The notes under the pieces: generated by a model | What the model saw: only the letters and a program-made list of their open reading frames with translations | Database searches by the model: none | Told to the model about the DNA's origin: nothing | Shown here: positions 43,617 through 52,787 of the stretch, in pieces | Position numbering within the stretch: the stretch's first letter is position 1 | Layout of the letters: the number at the start of each line of letters is the position of its first letter | Position numbers and translations under genes: made by a program | Assembly (NCBI RefSeq): GCF_002013915.1 | Contig: NZ_MBTF01000037.1 | Span: 186,001 to 250,000, forward strand | Direction of reading: 5' to 3' | DNA: 64,000 bases | Source of the DNA: Mucilaginibacter pedocola | Lineage (GTDB): Bacteria; Bacteroidota; Bacteroidia; Sphingobacteriales; Sphingobacteriaceae

Positions 43617-44882
43617 TTACTGGCCCGCTTTAAAATCGGTTATCTTTCTTAACATGGGCTTAGGTTTTAAATTATTATCAAACAAATTTGGGTAGTTGCG
43701 CTTCCCCAACCGTTTAGTTAGGTAATTATTAATGTCGGCAGGGGCCCAGGTAGTAATACCAGTCACCACACCTTTTCTCTGCCTGCAAACTTTAAACACC
43801 ATATTAAAAATATCAGATTGCTTGCCCTCTTTATCTATAGTATAATCGTCGCTATCATTGGCCACGGTTTTGGCTTTCGCCTCGCGGTTAAAAATAGATA
43901 CGTCCAGTTCGGTAATCTGCACTTCCAAACCCAGTTTTGCAAACATATCAATACTATTGCTAAGCAACTCTTCCGACATACCATCTATACCAATATGGCA
44001 CTGGATACCCACGCCGTCAATTGGCACCCCTTTTGCTTTCATCTCCTTCAAAAAGGCATATATTTTATCTCTTTTTGCTTCATCGTAAAAGGTATCATTG
44101 TAAAATAGTTTTGCAGATGGGTCTGCTTTCCTCGCTGTGCGGAAAACATGTTCAATATAGTCTTCACCGGCAATTTTATACAACGTATCTATCCTGCTGT
44201 ATTGCGTGGTTTCGGTAGTTTTTGCCACGGTTTCATTCAAAACATCGTAAGCATAAACTTTTCCTTTATAGCGGCTCATAACTGTATTAATATGGCTATC
44301 CAGCCGAGAGTAGAGCAACTCTTTGGATGCCAGTTGCCCGTTATCCCAAAAAAACCAATGCGGCATCCTGTAAAACCAAACAAGGCAATGGCCTCTCACT
44401 TTCAATCCGTTTTGCACCGCAAAATTTACAATTTTATCGGCCGGTGCCCATTTATACACATTTTCGCTTGGGTGTATATTTACGGGTTTCATATCGTTTA
44501 CAGGGGTAACGCTCGAGTATTGTTTGGCTATAAAACTTGCAGTACGAGGGTCTGTTACCATTTTAGAATCTACTGCCGTACCAATAGGGAAGTAGTTTCT
44601 GTAGGCCCTTTTTAACTGTACGGTTGTATCGGCCATATCTGCGGCAGGGTAATTGGGGCTTTGCGTAGCGGTACCGGTTTTTTGTGCATCGGTATCGGCG
44701 GCAGTTTGCACCAAACCTGTATCACGCGGAGCTATGGCTGTTTTAGCAACCGTGTTGCCGGTTGTTTGCGAAGGTGCTGAATTGGCATTATCGCAAGAGG
44801 GGGCTAATAAACCTAAGCTTAAAAACGTGGGTACTACGCAAAGGAATTTTAATTTCGATAAACTATTCATAACAATTAACAT
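43617..44882 (-). CDS. GH10-like glycoside hydrolase lipoprotein (xylanase family, atypical active site)
   Basis: 421 residues from ATG 44882 (ATG 44870 is equally possible). Hydrophobic leader ending LLAPSC (Cys30), then a Thr/Ala/Asp-rich linker to about 85, then the TIM barrel. Acid/base Glu217 (DVLNE) and nucleophile Glu325 (QITELDV) are kept. However, the conserved ENxMK motif reads VNDMK (residues 128-132) and the usual LVWHxQ reads LVWFYR (167-172), replacing residues that bind the glycone sugar. It may therefore act on a polymer other than xylan, possibly the locus's own. It lies at the 3' end of minus-strand block E but is separated by 235 nt from the gene before it. Confidence 0.85.
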   Translation of the reverse strand: MLIVMNSLSKLKFLCVVPTFLSLGLLAPSCDNANSAPSQTTGNTVAKTAIAPRDTGLVQTAADTDAQKTGTATQSPNYPAADMADTTVQLKRAYRNYFPIGTAVDSKMVTDPRTASFIAKQYSSVTPVNDMKPVNIHPSENVYKWAPADKIVNFAVQNGLKVRGHCLVWFYRMPHWFFWDNGQLASKELLYSRLDSHINTVMSRYKGKVYAYDVLNETVAKTTETTQYSRIDTLYKIAGEDYIEHVFRTARKADPSAKLFYNDTFYDEAKRDKIYAFLKEMKAKGVPIDGVGIQCHIGIDGMSEELLSNSIDMFAKLGLEVQITELDVSIFNREAKAKTVANDSDDYTIDKEGKQSDIFNMVFKVCRQRKGVVTGITTWAPADINNYLTKRLGKRNYPNLFDNNLKPKPMLRKITDFKAGQ

Positions 44883-45117
44883 GATTTGATTTGTGCTGGA
44901 TTGCTGCCCGAAGCCGATGGCCGGTTTGTTTGATGAATTTTGCAGCTGTTATATTTACGCAAAAACATAACTCAATAAGTCAACGGTTTCTTTGTTTTCA
45001 CTAACGCGCCGTTAATCAGAATGTTTTAGCCCTGTTAATATGTATCTGCTTTTTTACGCATCGGGGGTACTAGTTTTACAAAATCGTAAATGAGGGAGTT
45101 GGTTGCGGCGCCGGCAA

Positions 45118-46029
45118 TTACCTGCTTACCATCGAAATTGCTCTTTTTATGTAGTATTTGCGCAATTGTGAAAATTTATCGCCGAGGGATAACCGGATAT
45201 CCAGTTGCTTTAATTTCTCGTTCACATATTCGGGTATTTGGGCGCGCCTATCGGTTAGGTAAGCATACATGAATAAATTAAGTAAAGCTAAGGTGCGCTT
45301 ATCCAATTTATCAATTGCTGTTAAATGCTCTTTTATACGGAGCCTGAGATTGAGGTAATTGTTAGCTACTTCAATTACTTTCTCAGTGTTTTTACTGCGG
45401 GTTATAGAGCCGGCACCGTAATGAATTAATGCCGACGTGCGTGCTATATCAAAAGCAACCTTTGCATTGTTCTGCAGCATCCTAAAAATAAGGTCGTACT
45501 CCTGGGACGAGGATAAGCGCTCGTCCCAGCCCGATACGGCACTTACAGCTTTCTTTTCCCATAAATTGGCGCTGGTAATGCCAAGGCGCGCGGTAATAAG
45601 CCCATGCCAAATATTTTTTGAATTTGGTTTTTTTGACACACGCAGTTTTAGCCCTTTGGCGTTTATAACCCTATCAAAATTACCTACAATTAGCTGGGGG
45701 CTTTCTTTAGCAATCAGTTTCACCTGCCGCTCAAGCTTGTCGGGCAGTATTTCGTCGTCGGCATCTAAAAATTGTATCCAGGTGCCTTTTGCGTGGTGCA
45801 GCCCCATATTCCGGGCTGCGCCTCCGCCTTTTTTTGGCTGCTCTAAAACCGTTATTTTGTCGGGGTATTGGTTGCAAAAACCTTCCAATACAGCTTTGGT
45901 ATTATCCTGCGAGTTATTGTCAACCAGTATTATCTCTGTTTCCCGGTAAGTTTGCTCCAGCGCACTTTTAATAGCCCGGGCCACAAAGTTTTCTGCGTTG
46001 TAACAGGGTATTATTATAGATATCATCAT
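45118..46029 (-). CDS. Family 2 glycosyltransferase
   Basis: 303 residues. ISIIIPCYNAENFVARAIKS, ILVDNNSQDNT and WIQFLDADDEI are the standard GT2 blocks. The C-terminal third is helical and poorly conserved. It is 34 nt after the pyruvyltransferase gene and is the last clear glycosyltransferase of block E. Confidence 0.92.
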   Translation of the reverse strand: MMISIIIPCYNAENFVARAIKSALEQTYRETEIILVDNNSQDNTKAVLEGFCNQYPDKITVLEQPKKGGGAARNMGLHHAKGTWIQFLDADDEILPDKLERQVKLIAKESPQLIVGNFDRVINAKGLKLRVSKKPNSKNIWHGLITARLGITSANLWEKKAVSAVSGWDERLSSSQEYDLIFRMLQNNAKVAFDIARTSALIHYGAGSITRSKNTEKVIEVANNYLNLRLRIKEHLTAIDKLDKRTLALLNLFMYAYLTDRRAQIPEYVNEKLKQLDIRLSLGDKFSQLRKYYIKRAISMVSR

Positions 46030-46063
46030 TGCTCTGCAGGTAATTGCGTATAGTTACTAAGGT

Positions 46064-47185
46064 TTACTTTTTAAATATGCCGCTCAGTATATTGTGCGAT
46101 AGGGCTATGTACTCGCTTTCGGTTTTGTTCATTTTGGCAATTATCTCATCCTTATTGGCCAATAACGATTTAAATACGCTTGTGTTATGCTCCAGGTCGT
46201 CGTGCACATTCAGCAGCAAGTTTGATACACCGGCATCAAGATAAATACCTTTAATTTTAAGGTGGTCTTTAGCATCGGTAAGTACAAGAGGCAATGCACC
46301 GTATTTATAGGCGAGCAAGGCCCCATGCAAACGGTTGGTAATAATGGCCACGGCAGATGAGTAGGCCTCGGCAGCATTGTCTAATGTTACCTGTGTTTCG
46401 TTAAAGGTTAGCTTAATGTCGTTCTTCAACTCGTCGTATATTCGTTTGCAGAAGATGCGGTCGCGCGTAACCTGGTAAACAATTTCTATGCTGTAAGTTT
46501 CATCGAGCGTTTTAAGCAGGCCAAATAAATTCTCTTTCAGCTTGTTTAGGTACTCGTCGCTCGAGGCACCTTGTACAATAGAGTCGCGAAAGCTTACTAC
46601 TATTTTATTTTTTACTGGTGGGGTAGCCGGTTTGGCAACCTCAAGCGTCCAGGCCAGGTCGGGGAAGAAGTTAGCATGTTTAATACCAATTTCTTTGGCG
46701 AGTTTTAACGATAACGAATCTCTCACCAAATAATGCTTAATTAACGGCGACCTGAATTGCTCGGTAAAGGCCAACCTTTTACCAAGGGGGCCCATAGAGA
46801 AACCAATTTTAATAATTTTAACACCCAGCAGCCTGAATAATACAAAAGCAACGGCAGAGGTAAGGTTGCGGATCGATTTATCGCGCGAGTTGCCAAAAAG
46901 GTGCCCCGGGGGGCCTGCTATTAAAAAGATCTTTTTATTTCTTTTAAAAAATGCCGAGAAGGCTTCGGCCATAAAGTACGAGTAAAACGATTTTTGCTTG
47001 TTGGTGATGCACTCGTCGGGGCTAAGCAAAAGGCTTTGTACATACCACTCGGGCATGGTAATATTATTTACCACAATGGTACCATATTGCCTCAACAGAA
47101 TAACAAGCGATTTATTAATTAAAATATCACCCGTATTTTCATACTGTGTATTGCCCTGAAAAAAAATCTCGTTTCTTGTTTCCAT
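46064..47185 (-). CDS. Polysaccharide pyruvyltransferase family protein (copy 1)
   Basis: 373 residues from ATG 47185; a TTG 12 nt upstream is less likely. GNTQYENTGDILINKSLVILL at the start and the late NRLHGALLAYKYGALPLVLTD are the PS_pyruv_trans signatures (WcaK/CsaB/ExoV). It transfers pyruvate from phosphoenolpyruvate to form a ketal on a sugar, adding negative charge to the polymer. It lies between two glycosyltransferase genes. Confidence 0.9.
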   Translation of the reverse strand: METRNEIFFQGNTQYENTGDILINKSLVILLRQYGTIVVNNITMPEWYVQSLLLSPDECITNKQKSFYSYFMAEAFSAFFKRNKKIFLIAGPPGHLFGNSRDKSIRNLTSAVAFVLFRLLGVKIIKIGFSMGPLGKRLAFTEQFRSPLIKHYLVRDSLSLKLAKEIGIKHANFFPDLAWTLEVAKPATPPVKNKIVVSFRDSIVQGASSDEYLNKLKENLFGLLKTLDETYSIEIVYQVTRDRIFCKRIYDELKNDIKLTFNETQVTLDNAAEAYSSAVAIITNRLHGALLAYKYGALPLVLTDAKDHLKIKGIYLDAGVSNLLLNVHDDLEHNTSVFKSLLANKDEIIAKMNKTESEYIALSHNILSGIFKK

Positions 47186-47233
47186 CGTAGTACGCAATAG
47201 TTATGTTAAAAATGGCCATTACAACCAATTTAC

Positions 47234-48247
47234 TTATTTCAGTTTATTGTTTAAATAGTCTCCAAAATCGCTCCAGCTGTGCTTTTCAAAATAAGGTGGG
47301 AACATGGTACCCCAATTTTGCAGCAGGGCTTCGGCCGGTTTATCTACATATTGCAATACCTCTGCAGGCGTATTGTAAGTAGCAATAAAGCCCAGCTGCC
47401 CCATTTCTTTAAACCCGCCCACATTTGGGCCAATAACAGGTATCCCTTTGGGCAATGATGTAAGCAAAGCACCCGAATTTAATACACTACTGCCCGTGTA
47501 TGGGAAAAATACGAAACGCGATTTGGCGTGCAGCATATCCATTTCTTCGGCCGATATAAATTTGTTGTTAATGGTAATTGTTTCTGAGCCATACGCTGCA
47601 CTCATGCGCTTGTACAACTCTTCGCTTTCAAACTTGCCGGTGATGTTTATTTTATAACGGTTAAGCAGCCCGTTATCGGCAAGGTATTGCATAAACCCGT
47701 CAACACCTTTGCTTTTACGTATGTTGCCCCAAATAAGCAGGTCGTACTCTTTAGGCAGGTTGGGCAGGCCGCCAATAGCCGAAGCGAAAAACGGATGGAA
47801 GAAGTAAACTACACGTTTATCATCTTGTTTCAGCTGTAGTATGGGCAGGCTTTCGGTGGTATGCAATACTACATAGTTGGCATGTTTTGCCAAAAACTTT
47901 ATCAGGTACCTATTTAGTTTACCATTGTTACGATGGGGATGCACATTATGATGTGCCCAGACAACTTTTTTACCAAACACTTTGGCGAAGGCGAAAAACA
48001 AAAAGAAGAAACATATTTGCGGTACCGAGGTGTTCTCTATCCAGTTGAAATAAAATATATTGGCTTTGAAAAAATAGCGTGTTACATCTAATATACCACC
48101 CTTAATGTTATTACCGTAGTTTACTATCTTAAAATGCTTTAAGAGTGCGCCCGACAGATGTGCTACATAGGGGCTCTTTGCTTTCAAAGCCGCCTCGTCT
48201 CTCATCGGATATAGGTATATCTTTTTTTCCATTTTAATAAAGCGCAT
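47234..48247 (-). CDS. Glycosyltransferase, GT-B (GT4-like)
   Basis: 337 residues from ATG 48247; ATG 48232 (MEKKIYLYP) is also possible. VWAHHNVHPH in the first domain and LLIWGNIRKSKGVDGFMQYL in the second match GT-B fold enzymes. ITGKFESEELYKRM and VFFPYTGSSVLNSGALLTSL lie at the donor side. Cytoplasmic. Confidence 0.82.
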   Translation of the reverse strand: MRFIKMEKKIYLYPMRDEAALKAKSPYVAHLSGALLKHFKIVNYGNNIKGGILDVTRYFFKANIFYFNWIENTSVPQICFFFLFFAFAKVFGKKVVWAHHNVHPHRNNGKLNRYLIKFLAKHANYVVLHTTESLPILQLKQDDKRVVYFFHPFFASAIGGLPNLPKEYDLLIWGNIRKSKGVDGFMQYLADNGLLNRYKINITGKFESEELYKRMSAAYGSETITINNKFISAEEMDMLHAKSRFVFFPYTGSSVLNSGALLTSLPKGIPVIGPNVGGFKEMGQLGFIATYNTPAEVLQYVDKPAEALLQNWGTMFPPYFEKHSWSDFGDYLNNKLK

Positions 48248-48296
48248 GTTTTAGTTATTGCCAACGGTTGCGGCAGCGTATTGGCCCAATGGCATT

Positions 48297-49235
48297 TTAT
48301 TTAACTTTTGCCAACCTAAAAATGTAGTACACATAAAAAAAAGCAAGCAAATGGCCAATCTTCAGCGTTTTTAATTGATGCCTGAGGTATGTTAGCCATT
48401 GCATTGGCGGCAGTGCGCGTTTAGATACTGCCAAATGGTTAACAAAGCGTTTAGCGAGGTAGAACTTATGATCGAACGTGAAGCTTAACCCGTGCTGCTT
48501 ATAAAATGCAGAAACCCATTCGGCGTAATTCATATCAGCCCGAAGCTTGCCATTTACTATAGTTGCATCGGCGTTGTTGGGCGTAATGTTTACGCCGCTT
48601 TTGCGCCAGTTTACAAATGCGTTTTTAATAGTGGTTATACCTGCTGGGTGCCCAAGTTTTGTCCATGTAGCCTCATCGGTATGCCAGGCATAATCAAATT
48701 CCTGGAAGCCACCATTTTTATCGAAAAACTCTTTCGAAAAAATATATTCTACCACATAGGTGTTCAGTTGCGATTTCCATCTTCCCAAATGAAAGTTAAC
48801 AACGTCAATAGTTTCGGGGAAGGGGCGGGTACGGTTTATCACATCGCCCTGTTCGTTTATAATGTTAACATCAAAATGAAATATTTTTTTCTCGGGAAAT
48901 TGGGCTGCGGCTGCGTAGAATTGCTCTACACAATTTTCAGTCATGGTGTCATCGTCAGAGAAAAACCATATCCACTCTTCGTCGCCGGCCATATCCATGC
49001 AGCGGTTCCATTGCCCTACCAGGTTGGTACCGCCCATGTTTTTATCAAATTTTTGATAAACTATGTTTAGCCCGGCCCTAAACTCGTCAACAATGGCCGT
49101 TAAGTTATAGGGGCTGTTATCGTCGCCTATGTATACCGTAAAATCGGTACAGGTTTGGTTGGCCAACGACTGCAATGTTGCCCTAAAAAAATCGGCCTTA
49201 TATGCAGGTATTACTATGGCAAGGTTAGATTTCAT
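48297..49235 (-). CDS. Family 2 glycosyltransferase
   Basis: 312 residues. LAIVIPAYKADFFRATLQSL, VYIGDDNSPYNL and WIWFFSDDDTMTENC show the GT2 fold with a three-Asp metal motif. A hydrophobic C-terminal segment (GHLLAFFYVYYIFRLAKV) may dock it to the membrane. 6 nt downstream of the Wzy-like gene. Confidence 0.92.
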   Translation of the reverse strand: MKSNLAIVIPAYKADFFRATLQSLANQTCTDFTVYIGDDNSPYNLTAIVDEFRAGLNIVYQKFDKNMGGTNLVGQWNRCMDMAGDEEWIWFFSDDDTMTENCVEQFYAAAAQFPEKKIFHFDVNIINEQGDVINRTRPFPETIDVVNFHLGRWKSQLNTYVVEYIFSKEFFDKNGGFQEFDYAWHTDEATWTKLGHPAGITTIKNAFVNWRKSGVNITPNNADATIVNGKLRADMNYAEWVSAFYKQHGLSFTFDHKFYLAKRFVNHLAVSKRALPPMQWLTYLRHQLKTLKIGHLLAFFYVYYIFRLAKVK

Positions 49236-49241
49236 ACGTTA

Positions 49242-50624
49242 CTATCTCGACGGGACTTGTTGTACGATAACCCCAATCCTGGTATTTCTGCTATCTTCCA
49301 GTTCAATAGCTTTAAATATCATACCCATTACAGACATGCAGAACAAGAAGGTACCCAAAGCCCCGGTTGCAAAAATGAAGAGCAGGAATGCTGCGTATAA
49401 TGCCAACCCGAACATAATATACTGTTTGCCTAAGGGGGTTGCATATTTATAACGTAATGCCATCCACAAGCAACAACTAATAAAGAATATTGCATTAGCA
49501 ATAATGCCTATTGAGCCTTCTTCAATTAGCAAGGCAAAAGAGTAACTTTCAAAACCTTTCAACTCGCTTCGGGCCATTTTCTTAACATCTTTTTCCATCA
49601 ACTTTTCATCAATGTACTTAAGGCCGTGCCCGTAAACCGGGCTTTTATCAAAAAACCTTAACGAAGCCCTAAGCTGCGTTTGGCGCATTTCTATACTGCT
49701 ACCGCCATCCTGGTTCTTATCGCTCTCCTGGGTGAATATAGCAATGGCCTTGTCAATAATTTTGAAAGACTTAGGCAGCAAAGTATAGCCGGCTGCAAGT
49801 ATCACCGTACATCCGATAATAATTAAAAACTTATGTTTGAATTTTATGGCGAACAAACCATAAAGCCCTGCACCAAAAACAAAAGAGATAAGCGGCGTGC
49901 GCGAGTTTACCAATATAAGGTTAATGAGCAGCAGCACAAAGGTGATACCGTAAAACACCTTATGCTTTAGCTTATCAATAGAGTTGAACATGAATACAAT
50001 AAGCATCATAACCAGCGTAACCAAAAAGCCGTAATAAATCGGATTTACGGTAAACGAGGATATACGGAAACGGTCTCGCCCGGAAGAGGTGTTAAGGTTT
50101 CCGGAGTCGACAACACCGTAGGTATCGCTAATGAAGGCAGAGTATTCAACCGTACGGGTAAGGTAATTAGATATACCGTATAATGCCATTACAAAGAAAA
50201 ATACAATGATGATGTTAAACACATACACCAGGTCTTTTTCGGTTTTTATGTACACATAGGTAAGAAAAATTACAAAGAAGCTATCAACAAAGTATATAAA
50301 CGGCCTGTAAACACGCAGGTAAGGTTCTAAGCGGTCATCGGCAATACCAATTATCAGCAATGCTATAGCCATTATGATAAGGGCTATTTTTACCGGGAAT
50401 TTTTTGAACTCGGCAAACCAGGCTTTTTCCTGTACTACAGTGGCGGCAATTAAAGCATATATAATTAACCGCGGAAAGCTGGTTGCAGGTGTTGGTATAA
50501 GCTGCATACTACCCGGAAAAAACAGGATACCAAAGAAAAACCATGGTAGTTTTTTTACGCCCTTAAGCCGGAATATCTGGTAGCACAAGCCTGAAGCTAT
50601 AAGTAGGAATAAAATTTTAGCCAT
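49242..50624 (-). CDS. O-antigen ligase/polymerase-like membrane protein (Wzy-like, copy 3)
   Basis: 460 residues with about eleven helices; the long loop containing YGHGLKYIDEKLMEKDVKK (about 345-375) is on the periplasmic side. It is placed directly after Wzx, the usual Wzx/Wzy order, so it is the best candidate polymerase for block E. Confidence 0.85.
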   Translation of the reverse strand: MAKILFLLIASGLCYQIFRLKGVKKLPWFFFGILFFPGSMQLIPTPATSFPRLIIYALIAATVVQEKAWFAEFKKFPVKIALIIMAIALLIIGIADDRLEPYLRVYRPFIYFVDSFFVIFLTYVYIKTEKDLVYVFNIIIVFFFVMALYGISNYLTRTVEYSAFISDTYGVVDSGNLNTSSGRDRFRISSFTVNPIYYGFLVTLVMMLIVFMFNSIDKLKHKVFYGITFVLLLINLILVNSRTPLISFVFGAGLYGLFAIKFKHKFLIIIGCTVILAAGYTLLPKSFKIIDKAIAIFTQESDKNQDGGSSIEMRQTQLRASLRFFDKSPVYGHGLKYIDEKLMEKDVKKMARSELKGFESYSFALLIEEGSIGIIANAIFFISCCLWMALRYKYATPLGKQYIMFGLALYAAFLLFIFATGALGTFLFCMSVMGMIFKAIELEDSRNTRIGVIVQQVPSR

Positions 50625-50630
50625 GGCGCT

Positions 50631-52154
50631 TTATTTTTTTATAAGTTTTTGTTTCAACTGTGCAATTTCGGCCTTTTTAATGATGAAGATAAATGTTAAA
50701 CCCGCAAACAGTAAAAAGAACATCACCGAAGAAGTGCCTAAAGTTAGAAAATGCTGTTTAAAATGAATAAACGAACTTAGGTAATACGTTACACTACAAG
50801 CTATAAGCCCTGCCATAAACGGCGGAAAAAACGACTGCATAAATATTTGCCCGCTGCTTAGTTTCAGCACGCGTGGTACATAGTAGCTGTAATAAAACAC
50901 AACCTGCATAGCAATGTAAGCAAAGTAGCCCATAACCGCTGCGCCCACGTTGTATTTACCCGCCAAAATAACGGTGATAGGCAACGATAAAAAACAACTA
51001 ACGGCCGACATGTAAACCAATGGTTTAGTATTACCGCTTGATAACGCCAAACTGGCTACAGGTGCGTTATGCATAGCTATAAGTACGGTAAGCAGCCATA
51101 TAATAAGCCAAATGCTTAGGGAGGTATAATCTGGCCCCATATATAGCAGCAGCAGGTTTTGGGCATTGGTTATTATGCCAAATACCACCAATGATAGAAA
51201 TAAGCTAATGTATTTGGTGCCTTCGTGCACCATTTTTTTAAGCTTCACCTGGTCGTTTTCGGCGAGTATTTTGGCGGCCGAAGGAATGAGTACTTGCATA
51301 AATACTGTTCCGAAGGCAATAACAATCATGGTGATGGTTTGTATAATGCGGTAGTCGGTAAGTACTGCAATGCCTTTTGTACTGTATTTACCCAACAAAA
51401 TTGGCCGTAAGCTATCTGCCGATTGCTGAAAAATGCCTATCGCAAATATGGCCATACTGTACCCTAATATTTCCTTAAAGGCTTTGCCGTTCCATTTAGG
51501 GGAAATTAACTTCCATAGTGGTGTTTTATAAACTTTAAGCTTATAAACGTTCATGGGTATTACTATAAGGGTTGATAGGGTATACATTACAAAGTATACC
51601 GGTAACGATAAGTGTAGCGTAACTGCTGCAACGGCCGTTGCGAAGTTGAAAATACTGGCTACAATGGTAGACTGGCTCAACGAACCTTGCAGGCCCTGGG
51701 CGCTCAACAACTGGTTTACCACGTTAGATAGCCAGTTGAGAACGGTACTCACCGCCAGGATGTACATTATCCATTTATAAATAGGCAACTGCGCCGGGGT
51801 TAAATTGAAGAATTTACCCGCGTAAACAGACATCAGCAGAAAAACAGCGGCATTTACCAAGCCAATTACGCCATAAAAAACAATGCTGGAACGTGATACC
51901 TTAGAGATCTTTTCGTCTTCGCCACGGCTTACCCACATCGAAAAAAAGCGTATAGAGCCAACGTTCATGCCCAGATCCATCAAACGCAAATAGGTGTTCA
52001 GCGAAAATGCCAGCGCTATTAACCCATAATCGCTTTTGCCAAAATAGTGTACCAACATGGGGATGGTAATAAATTTGGCGGCAGAATCAAACCCTTTAGC
52101 TATAATACCCCAAACAGAACCAGAAAAAACAGAAGAAAATGCCGATTTGCTCAT
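50631..52154 (-). CDS. Polysaccharide flippase (Wzx-like, MATE/MOP superfamily)
   Basis: 507 residues with about fourteen helices. The start FSSVFSGSVWGIIAKGFDSAAKFITIPMLVHYFGKSDYGLIALAFS is typical of Polysacc_synt/MOP flippases. It moves the undecaprenyl-linked repeat across the inner membrane. Its start codon overlaps the stop of the upstream acetyltransferase by 4 bp (ATGA). It is the only Wzx in the window. Confidence 0.93.
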   Translation of the reverse strand: MSKSAFSSVFSGSVWGIIAKGFDSAAKFITIPMLVHYFGKSDYGLIALAFSLNTYLRLMDLGMNVGSIRFFSMWVSRGEDEKISKVSRSSIVFYGVIGLVNAAVFLLMSVYAGKFFNLTPAQLPIYKWIMYILAVSTVLNWLSNVVNQLLSAQGLQGSLSQSTIVASIFNFATAVAAVTLHLSLPVYFVMYTLSTLIVIPMNVYKLKVYKTPLWKLISPKWNGKAFKEILGYSMAIFAIGIFQQSADSLRPILLGKYSTKGIAVLTDYRIIQTITMIVIAFGTVFMQVLIPSAAKILAENDQVKLKKMVHEGTKYISLFLSLVVFGIITNAQNLLLLYMGPDYTSLSIWLIIWLLTVLIAMHNAPVASLALSSGNTKPLVYMSAVSCFLSLPITVILAGKYNVGAAVMGYFAYIAMQVVFYYSYYVPRVLKLSSGQIFMQSFFPPFMAGLIACSVTYYLSSFIHFKQHFLTLGTSSVMFFLLFAGLTFIFIIKKAEIAQLKQKLIKK

Positions 52155-52780
52155 TTGGTGGGTATGCTTCCTTTGGTAATTTTATTTAGCTCGTCTATTT
52201 TCTCTATCAAGGCTGTTTTGCTTAGTAACCACCATTGCGTTTTTTCTAATTCGGCAATTGTTTCGGCATCAAAACGCACGCCTATTTTTTTAGCCGGGTT
52301 GCCTGCTACAATGGTATAGGGCTCCACATTTTTTGTTACCACACTTGCAGCGCCTATCATAGCCCCGTTGCCAATAGTGCTTACGTTTGGCAGTATGGTA
52401 GTGCCTTCGCCTATCCACACATCGTGGCCAACCTCAAGCGGTGGTTTTGGTAAAAGGTAAGTTTTTACGTGGCCAGCCGCCGGATTGTATAGTAGCGGGT
52501 GCGATGTAAAAGTGCCTTTAGGGTGGTTGGCCCTAAAAATTTTGATTGTTTGCGCTATAGAGCAATAATTGCCAAAGCTTACATCGGCAGGTACATTGGC
52601 CGCATTGAAACAACCACCATAGGTACCGTAGCCAATAGTTATGCGGTATTGTTTTTTGTATATACGCCTTATGGTAGGAGAATACATTTGCCCGCCTTCG
52701 CGTTTCAGTATCAGTTTTGTAATACTCTTTCTGAACTTGCGCGGTAGCAGGAAATATAGTTTATATAAAAGTTCGTTCAT
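52151..52780 (-). CDS. CatB-type hexapeptide acetyltransferase
   Basis: 209 residues. Helical N-terminus then hexapeptide coils from about residue 60; RANHPKGTFTSHPLLYNP carries the catalytic His loop, IGEGTTILPNVSTIGNGAMI and SVVTKNVEPYTIVAGNPAK close the helix. Its 3' end overlaps wzx (ATGA), so it is cotranscribed with it. Confidence 0.92.
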   Translation of the reverse strand: MNELLYKLYFLLPRKFRKSITKLILKREGGQMYSPTIRRIYKKQYRITIGYGTYGGCFNAANVPADVSFGNYCSIAQTIKIFRANHPKGTFTSHPLLYNPAAGHVKTYLLPKPPLEVGHDVWIGEGTTILPNVSTIGNGAMIGAASVVTKNVEPYTIVAGNPAKKIGVRFDAETIAELEKTQWWLLSKTALIEKIDELNKITKGSIPTK

Positions 52781-52787
52781 AGTTAGC

